Shown here: in pieces, positions 16,787 to 24,353 of the stretch
Layout: the number at the start of each line of letters is the position of its first letter
Position numbering within the stretch: position 1 is the stretch's first letter
Assembly: GCF_016901135.1 (NCBI RefSeq)
Contig: NZ_JAFEVL010000051.1
Span: forward strand, 1-61,756
DNA from: Martinezella lusitana
GTDB lineage: Bacteria; Pseudomonadota; Alphaproteobacteria; Rhizobiales; Rhizobiaceae
DNA: 61,756 bases
Reading direction: 5' to 3'
Notes under the pieces: generated by a model
What the model saw: the letters and a program-made list of their open reading frames with translations, nothing else
Database searches by the model: none
Told to the model about the DNA's origin: nothing
Position numbers and translations under genes: made by a program

Positions 16787-18229
16787 ATGACAATAAGCGA
16801 AAATGCCAGTCCACCATCCGGCCGCTTGGCGAAGAATTCAGTGGGCGTCATGCACATTGTCTTTTTCGTGGTGGCAGCAGCGGCACCTCTGACGGCGGTG
16901 GTCGGCGCGACGCCGCCTGCATTTGCATTTGGCAATGGTGCGGGGGTTCCGGGCGCTTTTGTCCTGGCCGGACTGCTTTATCTGACATTTGCAGTCGGAT
17001 TTACCGCGATGAGCCGCCATGTCGGCGACGCTGGGGCGTTTTATACCTACATCACCCACGGCATCGGCAAGCCCTTCGGTGTTGGCGGCGCCTTTGTTGC
17101 GCTTTTGACCTACAGCGCCGTCCAGATCGCCATTTACGGCCTAATCGGTGTTTTTGCGCAGGGCGCAATGGCCGGGCTCGGAGTGAACTTTCCCTGGTGG
17201 GTCTGGTCTTTCGCCGTCTTGTTGATTGTGCATTTCGCCGGTCAGCGGAATATCGCATTTTCCGGTGCCATTCTGGGTGTATGCATGCTGGCCGAAATCG
17301 GCATATTGTTGCTGCTCGATGTCGGCATCGTCTTACATGGAGGCGGACCGGAAGGCATGAGTTTGTCCACCTTCGCGCCGTCAACGATTTTTGCGCCTGG
17401 TCTCGGTGTAGCCTTGGTTTTCGTGCTTGCCTCATTCATCGGGTTTGAGGCTACGGCCATTTTCGGTGAAGAAGCGGAAAACCCGGAAAAGACCATTCCG
17501 CGGGCGACCTATATCTCGGTGCTTCTGATTGCCGTCTTCTACGCCTTGTCGACCTGGGCCATCACTCAATATTACGGTCCCAGCAAGGTGCAGGCTGCAG
17601 CAAGCGCCGCTCTGGAAACCTTCTACTTTGATGCCGCGACAAACATTCTCGGTGCATGGTCGGCGCAGGTCATGAATATCCTGCTGATTTCAAGCCTGTT
17701 CGCCTGTATCCTGTCATTCCATAACACGTTGAACCGTTATTTCTTCGCGCTCGGCCGCGAAGGAATAGCCTTCAAGATGCTCGGAAAAGTGCATACTGTT
17801 CACGGATCGCCTTACGTCGCAGGCTGGCTGCAATCGATTTCGGCTGCGGTCATCCTGGCAGCGTTCATCATTGCCGGTCAGGATCCCTATGCCGTGGTCT
17901 TCTCCTACATGTCGGCACTTGCCGTGCTTGGCATCCTCGCCGTGCAAGTTCTCGTTTCCGTCGCCGTCATCATGTTCTTCCGTCGTGACAACAAGGGTTA
18001 CAGTATCTGGACCACGACACTTGCTCCTGCCATCTCTTTGGTAGGCCTTGCGGGCGGGATTATTCTTGTCACGGCCAATCTGTCTTTGCTGGCTGGCACC
18101 TCGAACATCGTTGTTAGCTCCTTCCCGTTCCTGGTTCTGGCGGTTGGTCTTTTGGGGATCGGCTTTGCCCTGAAGGTCAAGTCGTCTGATCTGGAGCGCT
18201 ATGCAGCACTTGGAAAGGCCTTCGAATGA
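16787..18229 (+). CDS. APC-family amino-acid/amine permease
   Basis: The 480-aa protein has about 12 hydrophobic helices and the APC superfamily signatures: VFFVVAAAAPLTAVVGATPP in helix 1, SRHVGDAGAFYTYITHGIGK after helix 2, and FIGFEATAIFGEEAENPEKT in the conserved helix 6-7 loop. It probably imports the amine oxidised by the copper amine oxidase two genes downstream. An AAAAGGGG SD precedes the ATG. Its last codons overlap the start of the 56-aa peptide gene (ATGA), indicating translational coupling. A related APC permease (24354) serves the second amine operon. Confidence 0.9.
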   Translation: MTISENASPPSGRLAKNSVGVMHIVFFVVAAAAPLTAVVGATPPAFAFGNGAGVPGAFVLAGLLYLTFAVGFTAMSRHVGDAGAFYTYITHGIGKPFGVGGAFVALLTYSAVQIAIYGLIGVFAQGAMAGLGVNFPWWVWSFAVLLIVHFAGQRNIAFSGAILGVCMLAEIGILLLLDVGIVLHGGGPEGMSLSTFAPSTIFAPGLGVALVFVLASFIGFEATAIFGEEAENPEKTIPRATYISVLLIAVFYALSTWAITQYYGPSKVQAAASAALETFYFDAATNILGAWSAQVMNILLISSLFACILSFHNTLNRYFFALGREGIAFKMLGKVHTVHGSPYVAGWLQSISAAVILAAFIIAGQDPYAVVFSYMSALAVLGILAVQVLVSVAVIMFFRRDNKGYSIWTTTLAPAISLVGLAGGIILVTANLSLLAGTSNIVVSSFPFLVLAVGLLGIGFALKVKSSDLERYAALGKAFE

Positions 18230-18396
18230 CCGCGCTCCGGACGTTCCGACCCACCGACCGCGTGCTGGCCTGCCTGCTCGCAGTGCTGACCGCAGCGACC
18301 GTCCTGATGGCCACCGAGGCCCATGCATTCTGCTCGATCTTCTGCATCCATGGCGATCGGATGATCGAGACCGAAATCTGCGCCAGCCGGCGCTGA
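18226..18396 (+). CDS. Small exported Cys-rich peptide between permease and amine oxidase
   Basis: This 56-codon gene is too short for usual gene callers. It starts in an ATGA overlap with the permease stop and has a strong SD (GGAAAGG, seven bases upstream). The product has a basic N-terminus, a hydrophobic stretch (LACLLAVLTAATVLMA) and a signal-peptidase-like TEAHA site, leaving a mature peptide of about 22 residues (FCSIFCIHGDRMIETEICAS plus RR) with three cysteines and one histidine. I recognise no family. Operon position suggests a link to amine uptake or to the copper enzyme downstream; a metal-binding role is speculation. The SD, coupling and signal peptide argue that it is translated. 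Confidence 0.65.
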   Translation: MTALRTFRPTDRVLACLLAVLTAATVLMATEAHAFCSIFCIHGDRMIETEICASRR

Positions 18397-18403
18397 CGCT
18401 TTC

Positions 18404-18429
18404 GGGTGGCGCCAGCTCCAGCGCCACCC
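18404..18429 (+). promoter_or_regulatory. Perfect 9-bp intercistronic hairpin upstream of the amine oxidase
   Basis: GGGTGGCGC and GCGCCACCC pair around an 8-nt loop, 7 nt after the peptide stop and 35 nt before the amine oxidase ATG. No T-run follows, so it is likely to affect mRNA processing or stability, or to attenuate partially, rather than terminate. Confidence 0.55.
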
Positions 18430-18463
18430 CCACCAACCAACCTGATTGCTGAAGGACCGTTCC

Positions 18464-20437
18464 ATGGACGCCGTCGTCGACACCATCATCCACCCTCTCG
18501 ATCCCTTGAGCCTTTCCGAAATCGCCGAGGCGGTCGCGATCCTCAAGGACGAGAAGCAACTGTCAGACACCATCCGCTTCCCGATCATCCGGCTTGAAGA
18601 GCCGATCAAGACCGACCTCGCGGCCTTCCGTGCCGGCAAGCCGCTTCCTCGCCTCGCCTTCATCCTGTCGCTCGACATATCGACGGGCACAACCTTCGAG
18701 AGCATCGTCGACCTGACGGCGAAGCACGTCGACGATCACAAGCGGCTGCCGCATGACGAACTGCCCTATGGCCAGCCGCCGGTCATGCTCTGCGAATTCG
18801 AGACCGTCGAGGCGACGGTGAAATCCGACCCGCGCTGGATCGCGGCGGTGAAGAAGCGCGGCATTACCGACGAGGACATTCCGCTCGTCCAGATCGACCC
18901 CTTCTCCTCCGGCTATTTCGGCCTTGAATTCGAGAAGGGCCAGCGCATCGTCCGTGCCGTAACCTACTGGCGCGAGGATATCCGCGACAACGGCTATTCC
19001 CACCCGATCGAAGGCGTGGTTGCCGTGGTCGACCTGGTCAAGAACCAGGTGGTCGATCTCGTCGACGACGGCCGCATCATCCCGGTGCCGAAGAAGAAGC
19101 GCAACTATGGTCAGGAGGCCTTCCCCGAGACGCGGCAGGGACTGAAGCCGCTCGACATCGTCCAGCCGGAGGGCCCGAGCTTCACGGTCGATGGCTGGAA
19201 GGTCGAATGGCAGAACTGGTCTTTCCGCGTCGGCTTCACCCCGCGCGAAGGCCTCGTGCTGCATGAACTGGGCATCAAGGACGGCGGCAAGCTGCGGCCG
19301 ATCGTCTTTCGCGCCTCGGTGACGGAAATGGTCGTGCCTTACGCCGACCCGACCGCCAACCACTTCTGGAAGAGCGCCTTCGACGCCGGCGAATACGGCC
19401 TCGGCCGCCTCGCCAACTGCCTGGAGCTCGGCTGCGATTGCTTGGGTCACATCCACTATTTCGACGTGCCCTCGGCCGACGACTTCGGCCAGCCCGTGGT
19501 GATGACGAATGCCATCTGCATGCATGAGGAGGACTACGGCATCCTCTGGAAGCACTACGAGTTCCGCAACGGCATCTTCGAGGTTCGTCGCTCGCGCCGT
19601 CTCGTCATCTCCTTCTTCGCTACCGTCGGGAACTATGACTACGGCTTCTACTGGCATCTCTACCAGGACGGCACGATCCAGCTCGAGGCCAAGCTGACCG
19701 GCATTATCCAGACGGCCGCCGTCGCCCCCGGTGAGACCTATCAATGGGGGGGCATGGTCGACGACAACCTCGGCGGCCCGACCCACCAGCACTTCTTCAA
19801 CGCCCGCCTGCACATGGATGTCGATGGCGGCGACAACACCGTGACCGAGCACGAATTCGTGCCCCGCCCCTGGGGCGACGACAACCCCTATGGCAATGTC
19901 TTCGATACGAAGACGAAGGTGCTGAAGCGCGAGTTGGATAGCCCCGCCGTCGCCAATGGCGAGACGGGCCGCTACTGGAAGGTTCAGAATCCGAACGTCA
20001 AGAACTCCGTCGGCAAGGCGCCGGGCTACAAGCTGGTTGTGATGCCGAGCCCGCTGATGCTGGCGCAGGAGGGATCGACGGTCGCCCAGCGCGGCGGTTT
20101 CGCCAAGAAGCATATCTGGATAACGGCCTTCGACCCAGCGGAGAAATACGCCTCGGGCGACTATCCGAACGTGCATGCCGGCGGCGACGGCCTGCCGAAA
20201 TATGTCGCCCAGAACCGCAACATCGAGAATGCCGACCTGGTGCTTTGGCATTCTTTCGGCCACACCCATGTCTGCAAGCCGGAGGATTTTCCGATCATGC
20301 CGGTCGAGTATGCCGGCTTCACCCTGAAGCCGAACGGCTTCTTCGCCGGCAATATCGCCATGGACCTGCCGGCCGGAAAGAATCCGCATAGTAGGGACAA
20401 TCGAGAAGCTTCGGGAGCCTCGTGCTGCCACTCATGA
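18464..20437 (+). CDS. Copper/topaquinone primary-amine oxidase
   Basis: The 657-aa enzyme oxidises primary amines to aldehydes with release of ammonia and hydrogen peroxide. The topaquinone precursor Tyr is at about residue 391 in VGNYDYGFYW. The catalytic base Asp is at about 307 in FDAGEYGLG, 84 residues earlier, the spacing I recall for Arthrobacter phenylethylamine oxidase. Copper histidines are HQH at about 441/443 and one near 602 in HTHVCKPEDFPIMP. No signal peptide is present, so it is cytoplasmic. The start at 18464 follows a GAAGGA SD; an in-frame ATG at 18446 lacks one. With the FeaR-like and aldehyde dehydrogenase genes and the paa pathway, 2-phenylethylamine or tyramine is the likely substrate. 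The C-terminal CCHS is unusual but not disruptive. Confidence 0.95.
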   Translation: MDAVVDTIIHPLDPLSLSEIAEAVAILKDEKQLSDTIRFPIIRLEEPIKTDLAAFRAGKPLPRLAFILSLDISTGTTFESIVDLTAKHVDDHKRLPHDELPYGQPPVMLCEFETVEATVKSDPRWIAAVKKRGITDEDIPLVQIDPFSSGYFGLEFEKGQRIVRAVTYWREDIRDNGYSHPIEGVVAVVDLVKNQVVDLVDDGRIIPVPKKKRNYGQEAFPETRQGLKPLDIVQPEGPSFTVDGWKVEWQNWSFRVGFTPREGLVLHELGIKDGGKLRPIVFRASVTEMVVPYADPTANHFWKSAFDAGEYGLGRLANCLELGCDCLGHIHYFDVPSADDFGQPVVMTNAICMHEEDYGILWKHYEFRNGIFEVRRSRRLVISFFATVGNYDYGFYWHLYQDGTIQLEAKLTGIIQTAAVAPGETYQWGGMVDDNLGGPTHQHFFNARLHMDVDGGDNTVTEHEFVPRPWGDDNPYGNVFDTKTKVLKRELDSPAVANGETGRYWKVQNPNVKNSVGKAPGYKLVVMPSPLMLAQEGSTVAQRGGFAKKHIWITAFDPAEKYASGDYPNVHAGGDGLPKYVAQNRNIENADLVLWHSFGHTHVCKPEDFPIMPVEYAGFTLKPNGFFAGNIAMDLPAGKNPHSRDNREASGASCCHS

Positions 20438-20465
20438 TGAAGCGCTGCATTGCCGCTGGAATCTC

Positions 20466-20494
20466 AACCCACCTCCTTCGCGGGGGTGGGTTTT
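20466..20494 (+). terminator. Rho-independent terminator of the amine oxidase operon
   Basis: An 11-bp stem (AACCCACCTCC with GGGGGTGGGTT, one G-T pair) closes a TTCGC loop and is followed by TT. It lies 29 nt after the amine oxidase stop. Confidence 0.75.
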
Positions 20495-20631
20495 GTGCGC
20501 GTTTTGGCGGAGCATTCGGTGGTTAGGCAAGCCTGCCTCATGCGTACGGAACGCAGCTGCATCTCCCGACGGGACGTGGACTCTTGGAGAGCCTCGGGCA
20601 CGCCTTTTCTACATTTTCAAAGGGGACCAGG

Positions 20632-20775
20632 ATGAAAAATATCAAACGCGTCGAAGATCAAATCGAAGCATGGACACCCCAACAACGATTGGTTGGCGAG
20701 GAGGTGTTCGACCTTGTTGAAAAGAAGCTGCGTGACATCCTGAACAAGACCTATAGCGCGACGGTGCATCGGTGA
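20632..20775 (+). CDS. Short hypothetical protein or truncated gene start
   Basis: A 47-aa frame begins at an ATG preceded by GGGACCAGG. It reads MKNIKRVEDQIEAWTPQQRL, VGEEVFDLVEKKLRDILNKT, charged and helical. I do not recognise it. It ends where the IS110-like relic begins, so it may be the N-terminus of a gene truncated by that element. The rest of 20438-20992 holds only the terminator and the IS110-like relic. Confidence 0.3.
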   Translation: MKNIKRVEDQIEAWTPQQRLVGEEVFDLVEKKLRDILNKTYSATVHR

Positions 20776-20958
20776 TTTCCGGCAGGCTGGTGGCGAAGAC
20801 TTCCATAGCCACACTGCAGGTGATTGGCCGCTCAAAAGCTGCTGTTGGTTGGTCCCAGACGAAAAGCGGTTTAATGGTGCCGCACCACCCAGCAATGCTG
20901 CACAGACTTGAAAGCTCCGCTTCGCAAGATCGATCTCAGGGATCTGCGCCGTTGTCAT
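20773..20958 (-). pseudogene. Degenerate N-terminus of an IS110-family transposase
   Basis: From the ATG at 20958 (SD GGGGAGGG) the frame reads MTTAQIPEIDLAKRSFQV, close to the IS110 start (GIDLAK..FQV). After a frameshift it reads TCSVAMEVFATSLPEITD, which lines up with the C.VGMEACA.(S/T) region of the RuvC-like domain. The rest of the gene is missing. An ISAzo13 copy separates this start from the noncoding element at 22321-22418, which may be the same IS110 element's upstream end. Confidence 0.45.
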
Positions 20959-20992
20959 TTGCCCTCCCCGTGTAAGCGCTGCCACGGCGCTA

Positions 20993-22310
20993 AGGAAGCG
21001 TCGATAAATTACGACTCTGTTTTTTCCGGTCTTGGACTAATTGTATAGTTCCATTCGCCGTGGAAGGTGTGGCGGAGGATATTGATCGCGGCCATTTCGG
21101 CGTCGGAGATTTTGATTCCGGCGGGATAGAGATTTTCATCGAGTTCGCAGCGAACGGTGACGCCAGCGGTCGAGGTGGTCGCGGCGATCAGTTCGACAAT
21201 GGTGCGATAGTCGGTGAGCGGTCGCCCCCTCCAGTTGCGCGAGATGAATGAGAAGAGGCGATGTTCGATCTTGTTCCATTTGCTGGTGCCGGGCGGCAAG
21301 TGCAGGACGACTATGGTCAGGGCCAGTTCGTCGGCGAGCTTTTGAAGTTCGATCTTCCAAAGGCGGACGCGCGAGCCGTTGCTCCCCCCGCCATCGGCGG
21401 TGATCGTCAAGGTATGGGCGTGCGGGTAGCGGTCGCGTCCCATCGTCATCCACCAGGAGCGTATCGCATTGACAGCGAAGGCCGCCGTGTCGTGGTCGAT
21501 CCCGACGCTGACCCATCCTTTGTCGTCGGCGATATCGTAGATGCCGTAGGGCGCGGCGCGACCGAGCTTGGGATCAATGAAGTCATGGACCCGGACTTGC
21601 TCGGGTGATCCGGCCGGCCGATATTCACGTCCGCCATTCTTGAAGTCGCCGACGAGTTCTTTCTTCTTAGTGTCGACGGAGATCGCCGGCTGGTCTGCGG
21701 CGATGGCCGCCTTGACCGTTTCGGCGATATGCTGGAACTGCGCGTCGCGATCGACGTGGCCTGATCCCTCGATCGTCTTTCGATTGGCTTGAAGAGAGTA
21801 GCCAAGTCTTTTCAACAGGGTGCCGACGACATCGTAGCCGACCCGATGACCCATGGCGCAAAGGGCGCCCGCCAGGTTGCGCAGGCTTTTCGAGGTCCAC
21901 TTCAACGGCGACATCGGATCGCCGCACGTCGCCGGATCAACAAGATTTTCCAGGTCGGACAGAAGCGTCGGGTCCGTCTCGGTCAGGGGCTTGCGGCCCG
22001 CGCCCTTGCGACGGATGCCGCCAAGCGCTGAATCCGGCGCTTGGCCGCGCAGTTCCCGCAACCCATAGCCGATGGTGCTGCGCGCGATCCCCGTCGCCTC
22101 GCACACCGCCGCGATCCCGCCCCAACCGGCCGCGAGCGCTTCCGCCGCAGCAAAACGCCGACGACCCCGCTCGTCCAGCATCGGACTAAGCGCCTCATAA
22201 CGCAGCTTTATCGCGGCAACATCGATCACCGACACTGTCTACAAACAAACAACGAAAATGGGAATCCACCAAATGCGATTTCTCGATTCAGAAATTTATC
22301 GATGCTTCCT
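20993..22310 (-). mobile_element. ISAzo13-family insertion sequence
   Basis: The element carries one transposase gene and is bounded by near-perfect inverted repeats: AGGAAGCGTCGATAAATT on the left and AATTTATCGATGCTTCCT on the right. These 18-bp arms differ at one position. The transposase frame is intact, so the copy may be functional. I did not find a clear target duplication. Confidence 0.85.
21009..22235 (-). CDS. ISAzo13-family transposase
   Basis: The 408-aa protein has an N-terminal helix-turn-helix (WGGIAAVCEATGIARSTIGY at about residues 38-57) and a DDE-type core. Core landmarks include AISVDTKKKELVGDFKNGGR (first Asp), GIDHDTAAFAVNAIRSWW, LTITADGGGSNGSRVRLWKI (second Asp) and PPGTSKWNKIEHRLFSFISR (Glu). 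This pattern is characteristic of ISAzo13 rather than IS630 or IS5. It fills almost the whole element between the inverted repeats. The ATG at 22235 lies 75 nt inside the right end. Confidence 0.9.
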   Translation of the reverse strand: MSVIDVAAIKLRYEALSPMLDERGRRRFAAAEALAAGWGGIAAVCEATGIARSTIGYGLRELRGQAPDSALGGIRRKGAGRKPLTETDPTLLSDLENLVDPATCGDPMSPLKWTSKSLRNLAGALCAMGHRVGYDVVGTLLKRLGYSLQANRKTIEGSGHVDRDAQFQHIAETVKAAIAADQPAISVDTKKKELVGDFKNGGREYRPAGSPEQVRVHDFIDPKLGRAAPYGIYDIADDKGWVSVGIDHDTAAFAVNAIRSWWMTMGRDRYPHAHTLTITADGGGSNGSRVRLWKIELQKLADELALTIVVLHLPPGTSKWNKIEHRLFSFISRNWRGRPLTDYRTIVELIAATTSTAGVTVRCELDENLYPAGIKISDAEMAAINILRHTFHGEWNYTISPRPEKTES

Positions 22311-22320
22311 AAGCGGGTAT

Positions 22321-22418
22321 GGGCTTGATTGAGTGGGGTCTCCTACCCCGGCATCTGTGATGCCATAGTGCGGTTGTTGGAAGCCGCAAAAAGGAGAGCC
22401 GTTCACTCAATCAAGCCC
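22321..22418 (-). repeat. Structured noncoding element with a 15-bp closing stem and three hairpins
   Basis: GGGCTTGATTGAGTG (22321-22335) is perfectly complementary to CACTCAATCAAGCCC (22404-22418). Inside lie three further stems: GGGG/CCCC (22335-22338 with 22346-22349), GGCATC/GATGCC (22350-22364, loop TGT) and TGCGGTT/AGCCGCA (22369-22388). Together they resemble a compact multi-helix RNA. The element lies immediately outside the ISAzo13 right end, on the side where the upstream noncoding end of the IS110-like relic would be. It could encode the bridge RNA of that element. It could also be an unrelated mobile repeat. Confidence 0.45.
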
Positions 22419-22481
22419 CGAGGACGCCGGCAAGCCGCTGTCGCACCTTCTCATCACGGTGGTATTTTAGATGCGGTCGCT

Positions 22482-22512
22482 GCCGGCAATCCGTATCCAG
22501 GATACTGCCGGC
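22482..22512. repeat. 31-nt nested inverted repeat downstream of the TetR gene
   Basis: GCCGGCA and TGCCGGC flank GTATCC-A-GGATAC, with a 4-nt bulge (ATCC) on the left arm. It lies about 140 nt beyond the TetR stop. No T-run follows. The remainder of 22419-22651 has no recognisable gene. Confidence 0.4.
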
Positions 22513-22651
22513 GTGCAGCCAGATCCGGTGCGCTACGTAAAGAATGCCTTGAAAAAGGAAGCGGCAATTCGCCTGTGGTTGGATACTGCGTTTCCCTCGC
22601 AGCTTTATGCACGGCGAAGGCGTTAAGCGCATATCCGGACGACGAAACCCG

Positions 22652-23248
22652 TCAGCGGCCCGATGTCATGATTGCGTCGATCAAATCATGGATCGCATCG
22701 GCGAGCGGTTCCTGGCGAGAAGGGTCTTTCGCGACGGCCGTTGCCGATTCCCGCAGGGCGCCGCTGATCAGGACGGCGTAGTTGGCCGCCTGCACCGGGG
22801 CCTTTCCGGCGTTGATCAGGTCGCTTGTGATCATCTCCTTGAACCGGGCGGAGGCTTCGCCCACGACGGGTTCCAGCAACGGGCTGAGCGCAGGGCTCAG
22901 CATCATGTAGAACCGCCCGACCTTTGGTTCCGAGGAGATAACCAGAAGCGCCTGCGCGAGAGCGAAAATGCGCGCCTCCGGGCGTTCCTGGGCGTTTCTC
23001 CGCCGCGTGGCCTGTTCCAGCACGCGCTGCGCGATCAGGCGGTAGATGTCGCGCAGCATCTCGTCCAGCCCCTCCGGGAAATAGGAATAAGCAGTCGTCT
23101 TGGAGGCGCCTGCGCGCTTGGCCGCCGCCTCGACCGAACACACGCTGAGGCCACCTTCGGCAAATAGGTCGAGCACGGCATCCAGCAGTTCCTGGCGCGT
23201 TCTCAGGCGATTCTTGTGGCGCAGACTTAAGGGGCGGAGCTCTGTCAT
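22652..23248 (-). CDS. TetR-family transcriptional regulator
   Basis: This protein of about 198 aa has the TetR N-terminal HTH (TRQELLDAVLDLFAEGGLSV, AAKRAGASKTTAYSYFPEGL) and a helical ligand domain. I choose MTELRPL at 23248; the frame is open to 23302. It diverges from the SDR / permease / class III enzyme / kinase operon. Two TGRACAAAAAGTTC sites in the spacer (23304 and 23343) are the probable operators. It is likely a repressor released by the operon's amine substrate or product. Confidence 0.88.
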   Translation of the reverse strand: MTELRPLSLRHKNRLRTRQELLDAVLDLFAEGGLSVCSVEAAAKRAGASKTTAYSYFPEGLDEMLRDIYRLIAQRVLEQATRRRNAQERPEARIFALAQALLVISSEPKVGRFYMMLSPALSPLLEPVVGEASARFKEMITSDLINAGKAPVQAANYAVLISGALRESATAVAKDPSRQEPLADAIHDLIDAIMTSGR

Positions 23249-23303
23249 CAGGCTTATATAGCGCGCTTGGGAAGCGGCGAAAAGGGGAGGTTTCTCCAAC
23301 AAG

Positions 23304-23356
23304 TGAACAAAAAGTTCAATCTGTGAATTAAAGTTCTTGTAATGGACAAAAAGTTC
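23304..23356. promoter_or_regulatory. Paired operator sites TGAAC-AAAAA-GTTCA and TGGAC-AAAAA-GTTC
   Basis: The first site (23304-23318) is a perfect dyad around AAAAA. The second (23343-23356) has the same core with one mismatched half-site position. They are 39 bp apart in the divergent spacer between the TetR gene and the SDR gene, the expected place for an autoregulated TetR operator. Confidence 0.6.
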
Positions 23357-23416
23357 GAATATTTTGCATTCATCATAGAAGCCGGCACACCGGCTCGAAT
23401 CTTAGGGGAACTGCAA

Positions 23417-24232
23417 ATGATCGAACTGTCTCTGGCGGGAAAGACCGCCTTTATCACCGGCTCGGGCCAAGGCATCGGAGCGTCCATCGCCAGGATTTTC
23501 GCACGCGCGGGCGCGGATGTCGTCGTCGCCACGCGAACCGAAAGCTCCGGCCGTGCCGTCGTCGACGACATCGTTGCGGCAGGCGGCAAGGCGGTCCTTG
23601 AAGTCATGGATGTCGGCCATGCAGATCAGATCGATGTAGCCATTGCTGCGACTGCCGCGCGGACCGGCCGTCTCGATATCGTCGTCCACAATGCGGCTTC
23701 CTTTGCCGGCGGCATGGTTGAGGACCTCGACGAGGGGCAGTTGGAGGAGTCGCTGAGTGTCAACCTGAAGGCTGCGTTCCGGCTTTCTAAAGCGGCGATC
23801 CCGCATCTGCGGCGGCAGGGTGGCGGCCGGCTGCTTTTCACCTCGTCCGTTACCGGGCCGCGGGTCGCAATGCCGGGCTCGTCCTATTATGCGGCGGGCA
23901 AGAGCGGGCTCAACGGATTCATTCGCACGGCCGCCATCGAGCTTGCCCATGACCGGATCACCGTCAACGGTGTCGAGCCGGGCTTCATCAAAACACCGGC
24001 CATGGACCTTCTTGCCGATGAGGCGGGGCAGAAATTCATGGCGAAATACATTCCGATGCGGCGGCTCGGGGCGCCGGAAGACATCGCCCACGCCATGCTT
24101 TTCCTGGCCAGCGATGTCGCGGGCTACATCACCGGCCAGACGATCGTCGTCGATGGGGGCAGCACGCTTCCCGAAAGCCCGATCTTCGCGGCCGACGACG
24201 CGGTGGGCGCGAAGGGCCTCGACAAGGCGTAA
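23417..24232 (+). CDS. SDR-family NAD(P)-dependent oxidoreductase
   Basis: The 271-aa classical short-chain dehydrogenase has TGSGQGIG for cofactor binding near residue 14, NAA(S) in the VVHNAASFAG segment, the catalytic SYYAAGKSG (Tyr-x3-Lys) and a PGFIKTPAM loop. I start at MIELSLAGK (23417) because GGGGA precedes it; the open frame to 23342 runs through the operator. It heads the operon with the APC permease, class III enzyme and kinase, and could reduce or oxidise the carbonyl product of that pathway (inference). Length is normal. Confidence 0.88.
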   Translation: MIELSLAGKTAFITGSGQGIGASIARIFARAGADVVVATRTESSGRAVVDDIVAAGGKAVLEVMDVGHADQIDVAIAATAARTGRLDIVVHNAASFAGGMVEDLDEGQLEESLSVNLKAAFRLSKAAIPHLRRQGGGRLLFTSSVTGPRVAMPGSSYYAAGKSGLNGFIRTAAIELAHDRITVNGVEPGFIKTPAMDLLADEAGQKFMAKYIPMRRLGAPEDIAHAMLFLASDVAGYITGQTIVVDGGSTLPESPIFAADDAVGAKGLDKA

Positions 24233-24353
24233 GGACGCACGGGCTGCTGTACTGACGCGCAGGCTGCGGTCTGCGAGCGTCCGCCGATCCAGGCGAATTC
24301 ACCTTTATCACGGGGCATGGCGTGTGGATGGCGCCTGCTCATGGAGGAAATCT

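Noticed and set aside
18563..20431. 622-codon open frame on the minus strand opposite the amine oxidase
   Set aside because: It is rich in Arg, Ala, Val and Asp with no recognisable domain, and exactly mirrors a strongly supported gene; long antisense frames are common in GC-rich DNA.
22321..22418. Interpretation of the structured element as a tRNA or integron attC site
   Set aside because: No anticodon or T-loop consensus and no CCA end; no core site (GTTRRRY) or integrase nearby.
23820..24353. Long N-terminal extension of the second permease through the SDR gene
   Set aside because: The extension is a shadow of the SDR gene, while GGAGGAAA precedes the ATG at 24354, where homology begins.
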